Shown: positions 1-8,077 of the stretch, in pieces | How positions within the stretch are numbered: position 1 is the first letter of the stretch | How the letters are laid out: each line of letters begins with the position of its first letter | NCBI GenBank assembly: GCA_016281015.1 | Contig: JAEEHS010000027.1 | Location: 16,902 to 80,901, forward strand | Direction: 5' to 3' | Length of the DNA: 64,000 nt | Source of the DNA: Bacteroidales bacterium | GTDB taxonomy: Bacteria; Bacteroidota; Bacteroidia; Bacteroidales; UBA932 | The notes under the pieces: model-generated | Seen by the model: the letters and a program-made list of their open reading frames with translations, nothing else | Databases searched by the model: none | What the model was told of the DNA's origin: nothing | Position numbers and translations under genes: made by a program

Positions 1-988
1 CGACCCGGAAGTCCCTTCCCAGCAGGAGCGAAATGATGTCGATATAGCCGGTCACCCCGAGGAAGACCAGTCCGCAGAAGGCCGTGAACCACTCCATGAC
101 CGTGGCATAGAGCTGTTTCGAATCCTTGTCCCGGGCCCGCTGGAAGAAGAAAGGCTCGGCGGCGTAGCGGAACATCTGGATGAAGAGGTTCATGATGACC
201 GCCAGTTTGACCGCCGCCTGGTACACCCCCAGGGAGGCCCGCCAGGCTTCGGAGTTCGTATCGAAATAGCGGAACAGGATCCGGTCCAGAAAGTCATTGG
301 CTACGCCCGGCAGCGCGGCGACCATGAGCGGAATGCTGTACAGGAGCATCCGCTTCAGAAGGGCCCCGTCGAAGACCGGAGAGAGCCGGACGATGTCCGG
401 GATGAAGAGGACCAGGCAGAGGACGCAGCTGATGAAGATCGCGAGAATCGGGTAGGTGAAATCCGGCTGGGCCGGCCAGACGAAGAACAGGACGAGGTTC
501 GCCACGGTTTCCGTCAGGATTTTCACGGTCTTGAGCACCGCGAATTTCACGGCCTTGTGCTCCTGGCGGAGTTTCGCAAAGAGAATCGCCGTGATCGCGT
601 CGCAGAACAGGATGCTCGCCACATAGACCACCACACTCCGGTAGCCCGCATAGCCGAGGGCGGCGGAAATGGGCCCCGAGAAGGCGACCATGACGGCGAG
701 AAAGGCCAGATTGAGGCCGAAAACCGCCGCCAGTGCGCTCGAATAGACCCTCCGGGGGTCCTCCCCTTCTTTGTTGGCAAAGCGGAAACAGCCCGTCTCC
801 AGCCCCAGGACCAGCACCACCTGCAGGATGGCAATATAGGCCATGAATTCGGTCACCACACCGTACTGTACCTGCGTGAGCATGCGGGTATAGATGGGGA
901 CGAAGAGGAAATTCAAGACCCGGGCCAGGATGGAACTGAGCCCATAGATGGCGGTTTCGCCGGCGAGTTGTTTGAGCGGATTTGCCAT
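1..988 (-). CDS. Polysaccharide flippase, MATE/Wzx-like (3' end outside window)
   Basis: At least 329 codons are visible; the reading frame is open to the left edge, so the C-terminus is missing. The protein starts MANPLKQLAGETAIYGLSS and is a run of hydrophobic helices separated by short basic loops, with the early motif GLSSILARVLNFLFVPIYTR typical of polysaccharide-biosynthesis flippases of the MOP superfamily. Such proteins turn undecaprenyl-linked sugars or similar lipid-linked saccharides across the inner membrane. The ATG at 988 lies only 8 bases after a minus-strand -7 box at 997-1004, so the mRNA may have almost no leader. It is divergent from the cyclophilin gene. The exact saccharide cannot be told from this fragment. 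Confidence 0.8.
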   Translation of the reverse strand, partial: MANPLKQLAGETAIYGLSSILARVLNFLFVPIYTRMLTQVQYGVVTEFMAYIAILQVVLVLGLETGCFRFANKEGEDPRRVYSSALAAVFGLNLAFLAVMVAFSGPISAALGYAGYRSVVVYVASILFCDAITAILFAKLRQEHKAVKFAVLKTVKILTETVANLVLFFVWPAQPDFTYPILAIFISCVLCLVLFIPDIVRLSPVFDGALLKRMLLYSIPLMVAALPGVANDFLDRILFRYFDTNSEAWRASLGVYQAAVKLAVIMNLFIQMFRYAAEPFFFQRARDKDSKQLYATVMEWFTAFCGLVFLGVTGYIDIISLLLGRDFRV

Positions 989-996
989 AATTCTTA

Positions 997-1014
997 CAAA
1001 AATAACTAATTTTG
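997..1014. promoter_or_regulatory. Face-to-face divergent promoters (flippase / cyclophilin)
   Basis: Minus-strand box TATTTTTG occupies 997-1004 and plus-strand box TAATTTTG occupies 1007-1014. Both match the Bacteroidota -7 consensus TAnnTTTG. The two boxes are separated by two bases, so polymerase can probably occupy only one at a time. Confidence 0.6.
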
Positions 1015-1032
1015 CAGAAAACTGCCAATAAC

Positions 1033-1731
1033 ATGAGAAGAATTCTGTATCTGTCCATGGCCCTCCTCTCGGTCGTCTGCTGCAAGAACCGCCGGAGCGA
1101 AGAAGTGGCCGAAGAGACCCCGGAAACCCCCGAGACCGCCGTCATCGATACCGTCGCCGCCGCAAAGGCGGCCGCCGCCCTGCCTGAGGAGCCGGTCTTC
1201 GACATCGTCACGACGATGGGCACCATCAAGGTCCGCCTGTACAAAAACACTCCCCGGCACCGCGCCAATTTCGAAAAGCTCGCCCTTTCGGGTTTCTACG
1301 ACTCCACGCGGATCCACCGGGTTGTCAACGAATTCATGATCCAGATGGGCGATCCCCTCTCGCGGGACACCTCCAAGACCGCCCTCTGGGGCACCGGCGG
1401 CCCCGACTGGCAGGTCCCGGCCGAATTCGTTCCCGAGTACCGCCACAAGAAAGGCGCCCTTGCCGCCGCCCGCCGGGGCGACCAGGCCAATCCCTACAAG
1501 GAGTCGTCCGGCTCGCAGTTCTACCTGGTCCAGAATCCGGACAACTGTGTCCATCTCGACGGGGAGTACACGGTCTTCGGCGAGACGGTCGCCGGACTGA
1601 ATGTCATTGACCGCATCGCGACGGTCCGTACCGACCGCTACGACCGTCCCGTCCGCGAAATCCTCGTCCTTTCGGTCAAACCCGACCAAGAGTACAATAA
1701 TTTGCCCAAAAATTCAACTACCGACGAATGA
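1033..1731 (+). CDS. Cyclophilin-type peptidyl-prolyl isomerase lipoprotein
   Basis: 232 residues. An N-terminal hydrophobic segment ends in the lipobox SVVC (Cys16), so the mature protein is probably a lipid-anchored periplasmic or outer-membrane foldase. A Glu/Ala-rich linker runs to about residue 54, then a cyclophilin fold follows: FDIVTTMGTIKVRLY, the FYDSTRIHRVV strand with the catalytic-type Arg, and SGSQFYLV. It would catalyse cis-trans isomerisation of Xaa-Pro bonds in envelope proteins. I chose the ATG at 1033 because an upstream in-frame TTG at 1012 lies inside the -7 box and would place MQKTANN before the signal sequence. Monocistronic, followed by a hairpin terminator. Confidence 0.88.
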   Translation: MRRILYLSMALLSVVCCKNRRSEEVAEETPETPETAVIDTVAAAKAAAALPEEPVFDIVTTMGTIKVRLYKNTPRHRANFEKLALSGFYDSTRIHRVVNEFMIQMGDPLSRDTSKTALWGTGGPDWQVPAEFVPEYRHKKGALAAARRGDQANPYKESSGSQFYLVQNPDNCVHLDGEYTVFGETVAGLNVIDRIATVRTDRYDRPVREILVLSVKPDQEYNNLPKNSTTDE

Positions 1732-1800
1732 TTTGGCACGAATTTCGTAAGTATTTTTACTGAATAGTTTTTTCATAGGTTAAGTTTTAGGTTAGAAACG

Positions 1801-1840
1801 GAACGGACCCTGCTGCGAAGCACGGTCCGTTCATCTTTTC
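1801..1840. terminator. Bidirectional intrinsic terminator
   Basis: GAACGGACC (1801-1809) pairs with GGTCCGTTC (1824-1832), with an inner TGCT/AGCA helix around a GCGA loop, followed by a T-rich stretch. It sits between the convergent cyclophilin and LtaS-like genes. Confidence 0.65.
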
Positions 1841-1854
1841 TGTCCCGAAGGGTC

Positions 1855-3774
1855 CTACGGGCGAGGCGTCACGTCCGTCATCCGGTCGTGGATGATCCGG
1901 TTGTACACCTGCTGGAGGTAGGCTTTCACCTTCCGCTCCAGCTCCGCGGCCTTTTCAGGCTCCGCTTCGAGGCGGTTGTCCTTCAGCTCGATGCTCTCCC
2001 GGTAGTCGTACAGGCCGAGGGAACGTTCCCCGTCGAACTGCAGGAGCCACCCGTTCTGGTAGTAGTGATAGACCCCATGGACATCGTTGAAGGCGAAGGT
2101 CTCTTCGTCCGGCGTCGTCAGCAAATCGCAGCCGAAACTGACATACGGAAGGTCATAGCCGAGATACGAAAAGACCGTCGGCTGGATATCGATCTGCTGG
2201 GCAAGGCCTTCCCGCTGCCCCTTGAGGGAGCCGTCGGGGGCGTAGAAAACGATGGGAATGAGGTAGCGGCCCATGGACCCGACATGGTACTCCGGCTGGT
2301 CGGCCTCGTTGCAATGGTCCCCGGTGAAGACGAAAAGCGTGTTCTCGTACCAGGGTTCCTTCCGGGCTTTCTCGAAGAAAAGGCGCAGGGCGTTGTCCGC
2401 GTAACGGATACACTTGTGCATCGGGAGCCTTCCTTCCGGGAATTCCTCCTCCCGTCCCGGCGGGACATGGAAAGGATGGTGGGAAGAAACCGTGAACACC
2501 GAGGTCACGAAAGGCTCCGGCATGGTATTGATGCCGCGCTCGAAAAACTGGAGGAAGGGTTCGTCCCAGATGCCCCAGAAGCCGTCAAACTGACTGTCGT
2601 CCCCGAATTCTTCCATGTTGTAGAGCGTTTCGTAGCCCAGGGTCTTGGCGAAGCCGGTGATGCCCAGCGAGGCGCGGGGACAGCCATGCCAGAAGGAGGA
2701 ATGGTAGCCTTTGTTCTTCACCAGGTCCGTCACCAGCCCTTCCAGGTGGTCGTTGGCGTAGGGTGAAAGGATGTAGGGGGTCTTGACCGTCGGCAGGCCT
2801 GCCAGGATGGCAGACAGGGCACAGATGCTCTGGCGCTCATGGGCAAAGCTGTGACGGAACGTCAGGCCTTCCTGCATCAGCGAATCCAGGAAAGGCATGT
2901 AGCCTTCGTACTCCTTGCCCTGCCAGCGGGTCAGGTACTGGCTATAAGAGGCGGAAAAGCTCTCCAGCACGAAAATCACCACGTTCTTGGGACGGAACTG
3001 CGTCCCATCGGCGGGCACATGGACGGGATCGAAGACCGCGCGGGCCTCATCCTCGCCCATCCACACGGGCTCGGGGAAATCGTCCCCGATGGTCCGCATC
3101 ATCGAGAAGGGCGTATTCAGCACGATGCCGGTCTCCACCGGCGAGGAGCAGTACTGGTTGGCGTCGTTCAGCGAAATGGGCCGCCAGACCTTGACGCCGC
3201 CGCGGATGCCGACGACGTAGGGATAGAGCAGGGCCAGGAGGATCAGCGTATGGACCAGATACCCCTTCCAGCCCCACTGCTTCGCGGGTTTCGGAGAACG
3301 GAAGAGCAGAATCAGCGCCGCCAGGATGCCCAGCCCCAGGAGGACGAGGTACCAGTGGGACAGGGCTTCATGGACAAAAATCCCTGCCAGGTTGGACTCG
3401 CCGCCGAATTCCTGGAAGACGGTCGCCGTGGTGCGCCGGCCGGTGTAAGGGAAATAGACCGTGTCGCAGAGGTTGACGACTGCCGCGGCGAAGTTCGCCG
3501 TGACGAAGAGGGCTTTCTGGATCCCCTGGGCCCAGCGGCGCTCCCGGAGGCGGAGGGGCAGCATCGCCAGAACAAAGTACGGGAGGTTCGTGTACAGGAC
3601 GGCCGTCAGGTCGAAACGGACCCCGCCGAGAAACATCCGGCGAAGAGGCGCTCCCGCAACGTCCGGGAACATGGGCCGGTTCAGAAGGAAGAAAACCAGC
3701 CGGCAGAGGGAATAGGTCGCAAGGGCCAGGCAGAGGTTCCCTATAACGCAAAAGACCGGACGCAGAAACTGCAT
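1855..3774 (-). CDS. LtaS-like phosphoglycerol transferase / sulfatase-fold membrane enzyme
   Basis: 639 residues from the ATG at 3774. About five transmembrane helices fill the first 200 residues and an extracytoplasmic alkaline-phosphatase/sulfatase domain follows. Visible signatures are VVIFVLESFSASYS (about 265-278, metal-binding Glu), HERQSICALS with the likely Ser nucleophile, FDGFWGIWDEPFL and FTGDH (about 483-487). The family transfers phosphoglycerol or phosphoethanolamine-like groups to envelope glycans or lipids. A longer frame opens at 3861 but would overlap tsf by 62 bases and add a non-hydrophobic 29-residue tail before the first helix, so I reject it. It is the last gene after tsf on the same strand. 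The true acceptor and donor are unknown. Confidence 0.82.
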   Translation of the reverse strand: MQFLRPVFCVIGNLCLALATYSLCRLVFFLLNRPMFPDVAGAPLRRMFLGGVRFDLTAVLYTNLPYFVLAMLPLRLRERRWAQGIQKALFVTANFAAAVVNLCDTVYFPYTGRRTTATVFQEFGGESNLAGIFVHEALSHWYLVLLGLGILAALILLFRSPKPAKQWGWKGYLVHTLILLALLYPYVVGIRGGVKVWRPISLNDANQYCSSPVETGIVLNTPFSMMRTIGDDFPEPVWMGEDEARAVFDPVHVPADGTQFRPKNVVIFVLESFSASYSQYLTRWQGKEYEGYMPFLDSLMQEGLTFRHSFAHERQSICALSAILAGLPTVKTPYILSPYANDHLEGLVTDLVKNKGYHSSFWHGCPRASLGITGFAKTLGYETLYNMEEFGDDSQFDGFWGIWDEPFLQFFERGINTMPEPFVTSVFTVSSHHPFHVPPGREEEFPEGRLPMHKCIRYADNALRLFFEKARKEPWYENTLFVFTGDHCNEADQPEYHVGSMGRYLIPIVFYAPDGSLKGQREGLAQQIDIQPTVFSYLGYDLPYVSFGCDLLTTPDEETFAFNDVHGVYHYYQNGWLLQFDGERSLGLYDYRESIELKDNRLEAEPEKAAELERKVKAYLQQVYNRIIHDRMTDVTPRP

Positions 3775-3799
3775 CCGGTCATCGTGGGCGTGGAACTGT

Positions 3800-4792
3800 T
3801 TAGTCACCGAGCGAGAAACGCTTGAAAGCCAGCACCTTGGCTTCCTTGTCGGCAGCGGCAAGCGCAGCCTTCACGGTCGCCTTGTCATCGCTGAGCTGGT
3901 ACTCCTGCTCCATCAGGGTGTTCTCCTTCAGGAACTTGGCGACGCGGCCCTTGGCGATGTTTTCGACCATCTGGGCCGGGAGGGAAGCTGCCTTCTCTTC
4001 TCCGACGGTCTTGATGATCTGACGGGCCTGCTGCGCCTGTTCGGCGGTCAGCCAGCCCTTGGCAGTGTTGGATTCAATGTGGTCTTCGCTGTCCACATGG
4101 GCCGGGTTGATGCCTACCTTCTTCAGGGCGGCGTCAACGGCCTTCTGAACCAGTTCGTCCTTGGTTTTCTGGATGGCGACGGTCTTCTCGGACTCGAGCA
4201 CCTCGGCGGGGACGGAAGCCTCGTCGACGGCGACAGGGTTCATGGAAGCGACCTGCATCGCGATACCGCGGGCGATGTCGGCAGGGACCACCTTCGAGAA
4301 AGCGACGATGGCGCCGAGTTTGCCGTTGAAGTGGACATACTCGCTCACGAACGGAGCCTCGAGGGAGCCGTAGTAAGCCAGGATGTGCTTCTCACCGGTC
4401 TTGCCGGCCTGGTTGGTGATGTTCTCGTCGAGCGTGTACCCGTCAGCAGCCTTGACCGCCTTCAGGGCCTCGATGTCGGCCGGGAATGCGGCGATGGCAG
4501 CATCGGCAATCGAAGCGGCGAGGGCCTTGAAATCCGGGGTAGCGGCGACAAAGTCCGTCTCGCAGCCGAGGCAAACGAGGACCGCTTTTCCACCGTCGAT
4601 GCGGCTCAGGACTGCGCCCTGGGTCGTCTCGTTGTCACCCCGCTTGGCGAGGGTGGACTTGCCCTTCTCGCGAAGGATTTCCACAGCGCGCTTGAAATCG
4701 CCGTCGGCCTCGGTGAGGGCCTTCTTGCAATCCATCATGCCGGCGCTGGTCATGTCACGCAGCTTCTTAATGTCTGCTAATGCGATAGCCAT
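3800..4792 (-). CDS. tsf: Translation elongation factor Ts
   Basis: 330 residues. The N-terminal UBA-like part reads IKKLRDMTSAGMMDCKKALTEA, which matches the family signature (RxxTGAGMMDCKKAL), and KRAVEILREKG follows. The core carries the usual two dimerisation subdomains with VCLGCETDFVAAT, the EF-Ts signature where Gly/Cys/Glu/Thr precede the nucleotide-exchange core. EF-Ts releases GDP from EF-Tu in the cytoplasm. It lies 30 bases downstream of rpsB on the same strand, the standard rpsB-tsf arrangement. The length is slightly above the E. coli protein (283) and typical for Bacteroidota. Confidence 0.97.
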   Translation of the reverse strand: MAIALADIKKLRDMTSAGMMDCKKALTEADGDFKRAVEILREKGKSTLAKRGDNETTQGAVLSRIDGGKAVLVCLGCETDFVAATPDFKALAASIADAAIAAFPADIEALKAVKAADGYTLDENITNQAGKTGEKHILAYYGSLEAPFVSEYVHFNGKLGAIVAFSKVVPADIARGIAMQVASMNPVAVDEASVPAEVLESEKTVAIQKTKDELVQKAVDAALKKVGINPAHVDSEDHIESNTAKGWLTAEQAQQARQIIKTVGEEKAASLPAQMVENIAKGRVAKFLKENTLMEQEYQLSDDKATVKAALAAADKEAKVLAFKRFSLGD

Positions 4793-4822
4793 AGTCTTGT
4801 AAAGCTTTTTACGGGTTAATGA

Positions 4823-5623
4823 TTACTCTTGTTCCACCACGGGTTCGGCTTTCTGAGCGCGGCGCGGGCGGAGTTTCTTGCCGGCGGCGGGAGCCTCGAC
4901 GGCTTCCTCTGCGGGGGCCTCTTTCTCCTTCTCGAGTTTGCGCTCGTCCAGTCCTTCCTGGATCGCCTTGCAAAGGACGTCCATGATGAGGGCGATCGAC
5001 TTCGTTGCGTCGTCGTTGGCCGGAATCACATAATCAATCGGGGTAGGATCGCAGCATGTGTCAACCATAGCGATAACCGGAATGTTCAGACGGGCGGCTT
5101 CCTTGACGGCGTTGGCCTCTTTCTGGACATCGACGACGAACAGGGCTGAAGGCAGGCGGGACATGTCGCGGATGGAGCCGAGGTTCTTCTCGAGCTTGGC
5201 CCGCTGACGGTCGATCTGGAGGCGCTCACGCTTGGCGAGTTTCTCGAAGGTACCGTCTTCCTTCATCTTGTCGATGGTATTCATTTTTTTGACAGCCTTG
5301 CGGATGGTCGGGAAATTGGTAAGCATACCGCCCGGCCAGCGCTCTGTCACAGAAGGCATATTGACAGCCGCGGCCTTCTCGGCGACGACCTCTTTAGCCT
5401 GTTTCTTGGTGGCAACGAAAAGAACTTTGCGGCCAGAGCGGGCCATTTCTTTCAGTACTTCCGCTGCCTCGTCGATTTTCACGACGCTCTTGTGCAGGTC
5501 GATGATGTGGATGCCGTTCTTCTGGTCGAAGATATACGGAGCCATCTTAGGGTTCCACTTGCGGGCGAGATGTCCGAAGTGTACGCCTGCATCAAGCAGT
5601 TCCTGGAAATTTGTTCTAGACAT
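4823..5623 (-). CDS. rpsB: 30S ribosomal protein S2
   Basis: 266 residues starting MSRTNFQELLDAGVHFGHL, which is the conserved S2 N-terminus with FGH. Other family landmarks are IIDLHKSV, VLFVATKKQAKEVV, ERWPGGMLTNF and DTCCDPTPIDYVIPANDDA. The C-terminal tail is a Lys/Glu/Ala-rich extension. S2 joins the 30S head late and recruits S1-like function. An upstream in-frame ATG at 5725 exists but would add 34 unrelated residues, so 5623 is used. The 177-base spacer before it contains no CAAAnnTA promoter box on the complementary strand, which suggests cotranscription with rplM-rpsI. Confidence 0.97.
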   Translation of the reverse strand: MSRTNFQELLDAGVHFGHLARKWNPKMAPYIFDQKNGIHIIDLHKSVVKIDEAAEVLKEMARSGRKVLFVATKKQAKEVVAEKAAAVNMPSVTERWPGGMLTNFPTIRKAVKKMNTIDKMKEDGTFEKLAKRERLQIDRQRAKLEKNLGSIRDMSRLPSALFVVDVQKEANAVKEAARLNIPVIAMVDTCCDPTPIDYVIPANDDATKSIALIMDVLCKAIQEGLDERKLEKEKEAPAEEAVEAPAAGKKLRPRRAQKAEPVVEQE

Positions 5624-5800
5624 TTGTTTGTTTGTTTTTTTGTTTCTCTTTCCATCAATCTCGGAGTAACGGTCACTCCCGGTCTCCGGGATTTTCCGCA
5701 GTTCCGGCAATCCTTTTTGTAACAAGGGAGGATTCGCATCCCCCGGCCTGGTCTCAGGATTTGTCTGACCGGACTGTGCCAGTAAATCAGCTCGGGGCGA
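5624..5800 (-). promoter_or_regulatory. Structured intercistronic spacer upstream of rpsB (candidate leader)
   Basis: No gene is visible. On the minus strand two short hairpins precede rpsB: CCCGG-AGA-CCGGG (complement around 5681-5693) and GGAGT-7 nt-ACTCC (around 5664-5680). A weaker pairing of GGTCAG with CTGA..ACC lies further upstream. S2 genes in other bacteria are autoregulated by leader RNA; whether this is one is inference from position and structure only. Confidence 0.3.
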
Positions 5801-6190
5801 TTAACGCTTACTGAACTGGAAGCGACGGCGTGCGCCAGGCTGACCCGGTTTCTTCCTCTCGACCTCGCGGGCGTCGCGGGTAAGGAAGCCGGCGGCCTTC
5901 AGGGCAGGGCGGTACGCCTCTTTGTCGACCTCGCAAAGTGCGCGGGCGATTCCGAGACGGACGGCTTCGGCCTGACCGGTCGTGCCACCTCCGACGAGAG
6001 TGACCTTGATGTCAAACTGACCTGCTGCTCCGGTGACCTCGAGGGGCTGGTTGACGATGTACTGCAGGGTCTCCTGCGGGAAGTACTCGCTCAGCTCACG
6101 ATCGTTGATGACGATCTTGCCGGTACCGGCGACAACATAAACACGAGCGACGGCTGATTTACGTCTTCCAAGGGCGTGTTTCTGTTCCAT
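5801..6190 (-). CDS. rpsI: 30S ribosomal protein S9
   Basis: 129 residues, the normal length. Landmarks are [12 protein letters not shown] at the N-terminus, the central [19 protein letters not shown] block and the basic C-terminal tail RRRFQFSKR, whose final Lys-Arg contacts P-site tRNA in the family. It follows rplM by 9 bases on the same strand, the conserved L13-S9 pair. Confidence 0.97.
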   Translation of the reverse strand: MEQKHALGRRKSAVARVYVVAGTGKIVINDRELSEYFPQETLQYIVNQPLEVTGAAGQFDIKVTLVGGGTTGQAEAVRLGIARALCEVDKEAYRPALKAAGFLTRDAREVERKKPGQPGARRRFQFSKR

Positions 6191-6199
6191 TTGCTCTGT

Positions 6200-6652
6200 T
6201 TAGATTTCGTTTAACTTAATTTCCTTGGGGTTCTGCGCCTGGTGCGGATGCTCGGGGCCTGCATAGACATACAGGTTGTTGATGAGCTTGTCACCAAGAC
6301 GGGTCTTCGGGAGCATTCCCTTCACCGAACGGCGGATCAGTTCTGCCGGACGGGTTGCCAGAATCTCTTTCGGCGTGGTGAAGCGCTGTCCACCCGGATA
6401 ACCGGTGTAACGGACATAGACGCGGTCCGTCAACTTCTTGCCGGTCAGACGGATCTTCTCGGCGTTGACGACGATCACGTTGTCACCACAGTCGACATGC
6501 GGGGTGTAGCCCGCCTTGGTCTTGCCACGCAGCACCAGCGCCACGCGCGAAGCCAGACGGCCCAGCACGAGATCAGTAGCATCAATGACCACCCACTTTT
6601 TGTCCACAGTCGCTGCGTTGAGCGATACTGTCTTGTAGCTAAGTGTGTCCAC
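6200..6652 (-). CDS. rplM: 50S ribosomal protein L13 (GTG start)
   Basis: 150 residues. I use the GTG at 6652, giving VDTLSYKTVSLN, because Bacteroidota L13 proteins conventionally begin (M)DTLSYKT; the frame stays open to 6715 but that extension would start inside the promoter and leader. The body shows WVVIDATDLVLGRLAS, HVDCGDNVIVVNAEKI, YTGYPGGQR and RRSVKGMLPKTRLG, all L13 hallmarks. L13 is an early 50S assembly protein that binds 23S rRNA. It is the first gene of the rplM-rpsI(-rpsB-tsf) unit, transcribed from the box at 6713-6720 through a hairpin-forming leader. Confidence 0.95.
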   Translation of the reverse strand: MDTLSYKTVSLNAATVDKKWVVIDATDLVLGRLASRVALVLRGKTKAGYTPHVDCGDNVIVVNAEKIRLTGKKLTDRVYVRYTGYPGGQRFTTPKEILATRPAELIRRSVKGMLPKTRLGDKLINNLYVYAGPEHPHQAQNPKEIKLNEI

Positions 6653-6683
6653 TGTCTTGATCTTTAATGGTTTAACAATAAAA

Positions 6684-6712
6684 TTTGCGATCCCTACACT
6701 TTTAGGGGACCG
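6684..6712 (-). promoter_or_regulatory. Hairpin leader of rplM mRNA (candidate L13 autoregulatory element)
   Basis: On the minus strand GGTCCCCTA (complement of 6703-6711) can pair with TAGGGATC (complement of 6688-6695) around an AAAGTG loop, and flanking TTTGCG and CGCAAA extend the symmetry back into the -7 box. The stem would lie at the very 5' end of the transcript, about 30 bases before the GTG. A role in L13 feedback is inference. Confidence 0.4.
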
Positions 6713-6744
6713 CAAAGGTAAGAATAATTTCGGAGAATACCAAA
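6713..6744 (-). promoter_or_regulatory. Promoter of rplM-rpsI
   Basis: On the minus strand TTTG (complement of 6741-6744) is followed after 20 bases by TACCTTTG (complement of 6713-6720). This is an unusually complete -33/-7 Bacteroidota promoter. Confidence 0.75.
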
Positions 6745-6754
6745 CATTTCGGGA

Positions 6755-6786
6755 TTTGCCAAAGTCCGCGGAATATGGTAATTTTG
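6755..6786 (+). promoter_or_regulatory. Promoter of dus
   Basis: TTTG at 6755-6758, a 20-base spacer, then TAATTTTG at 6779-6786, ten bases before the dus ATG. It has the same geometry as the divergent rplM promoter. Confidence 0.72.
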
Positions 6787-6795
6787 CAAGTTCTT

Positions 6796-7830
6796 ATGAA
6801 AATCGGATCCATCGATTTAGGGACGCGCCCCGTTGTCCTGGCGCCCATGGAGGATGTCACCGACGCCTCCTTCCGCATCCTGTGCCGGGAAGCGGGCGCG
6901 GCGATGGTCACGACCGAGTTCGTCTCCTCCGACGGGCTCGTCCGCGACGCCGCCAAGGCCATCGCCAAGATGCACACGCTGGAAGCGGAGGCTCCGGTCG
7001 CGGTCCAAATCTATGGAAACATCCCCGAGGCCATGGTGGAAGCGGCCCGGATGGCCGACCGCGCCGCCGAACTCGCCGGGGGCCATGGAGCCGATGTCGT
7101 GGACATCAACTTCGGCTGCCCGGTCTCGAAAATCGCCGGACGGGGGGCCGGCAGCGGCATGATGCGGGAGCCGGACAAGATGGTCGCCATCACGAAGGCC
7201 GTCGTCGAGGCTGTCGGAAGGCCGGTTACCGTGAAGACGCGCCTCGGCTGGGACGAGCAGTCGAAGATTATCGTGGACCTCGCCGAACGGCTCCAGGACA
7301 CGGGCATCGCCGCCCTGACCATCCACGGCCGGACCCGCTGCCAGATGTACAAGGGCGAGGCGGACTGGACCCTGATCGGGAAAGTGAAGGAGAACCCGCG
7401 GATGCATATTCCTATTATAGGTAACGGAGACATCTGCTCGGCCCGAGGAGCGCTGGAGGCATTCGAGCGCTACGGCGTGGACGGAATCATGGTCGGAAGG
7501 GCCTCTTTTGGACGGCCCTGGATCTTCACGGAAATCCGGCACCTCCTGGACACGGGTTCAGAGATGGAGGCGCCGGGCGTGGAAGAGCGCGTCGCCCTGG
7601 CGAAACGGCACTTCCAACTCTCGCTGGACCTGAAAGGCCCCGTCACCGGCGTCTACGAAATGCGCCGCCACCTGAGCTGCTACTTCAAAGGCCTTCCCGA
7701 CTTCAAGGAAACCCGCATCCGGCTTGTCACCTCGCGGGACCCTGCCGAAATCTTCGCCACCCTCGACTATGTCGCCTCCCGCTGGGGCGGCACTCCCCTC
7801 CCCGACGCCCCCGGGGTCTACGGGATCTGA
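6796..7830 (+). CDS. dus: tRNA-dihydrouridine synthase (Dus family)
   Basis: 344 residues from the ATG at 6796. It is an FMN-dependent TIM barrel: APMEDVTDASFR at the N-terminus, VDINFGCPVSKI with the catalytic Cys108, VKTRLGWD, TIHGRTR and GNGDICS, followed by GIMVGRASFGRPWIF in the phosphate-binding region. The enzyme reduces uridines to dihydrouridine in the D-loop of tRNA using NAD(P)H. The C-terminal helical domain (about 245-330) has the expected RRHLSCYFKGLP. An upstream in-frame GTG at 6775 overlaps the -7 box and is not used. Which of the three Dus site specificities it has is not evident. Confidence 0.93.
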   Translation: MKIGSIDLGTRPVVLAPMEDVTDASFRILCREAGAAMVTTEFVSSDGLVRDAAKAIAKMHTLEAEAPVAVQIYGNIPEAMVEAARMADRAAELAGGHGADVVDINFGCPVSKIAGRGAGSGMMREPDKMVAITKAVVEAVGRPVTVKTRLGWDEQSKIIVDLAERLQDTGIAALTIHGRTRCQMYKGEADWTLIGKVKENPRMHIPIIGNGDICSARGALEAFERYGVDGIMVGRASFGRPWIFTEIRHLLDTGSEMEAPGVEERVALAKRHFQLSLDLKGPVTGVYEMRRHLSCYFKGLPDFKETRIRLVTSRDPAEIFATLDYVASRWGGTPLPDAPGVYGI

Positions 7831-7905
7831 GTCCCCCGCCATGCCCAAGGCTGCGGCCGGCAGGGACGGGGCCTTCTCAACCCTCAACCTGAAACACCAC
7901 CGCAC

Positions 7906-8015
7906 GGCGTAAAATGGAAACGCCTCACATTCAACGTTTTATGGATTTCAACCTCCGCATATTGCAGAGGTTGAAATCGACAAATAGCTGTCAGTCAATC
8001 ACTTCCATTTCACGG
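7906..8015 (-). repeat. REP element A1 (solo, inverted relative to A2 and A3)
   Basis: A ~110-base unit bounded by GGCGTAAAATGGAAA and TTCCATTTCACG, i.e. terminal inverted repeats. A perfect 12-bp hairpin GATTTCAACCTC (7944-7955) / GAGGTTGAAATC (7967-7978) sits in the middle. Read on the minus strand, its first half matches the left half of A2 (about 36 identical bases plus most of the hairpin) and its second half matches the right half of A3. It lies just upstream of the pfkA promoter. No ORF is inside. Confidence 0.85.
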
Positions 8016-8025
8016 GCGGACAGCG

Positions 8026-8057
8026 TTTGCTTTTTCCGGAACTGTTTCTTAACTTTG
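8026..8057 (+). promoter_or_regulatory. Promoter of pfkA-lpxK
   Basis: TTTG at 8026-8029, a 20-base spacer and TAACTTTG at 8050-8057, 20 bases before the pfkA ATG. It starts about ten bases after the end of REP element A1, so the element abuts but does not replace the promoter. Confidence 0.75.
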
Positions 8058-8077
8058 TATGATAAAGCAAACATCGC

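Noticed and set aside
3775..3861. Alternative upstream start for the LtaS-like gene
   Set aside because: Would overlap tsf by 62 bases and put a non-membrane peptide before the first helix.
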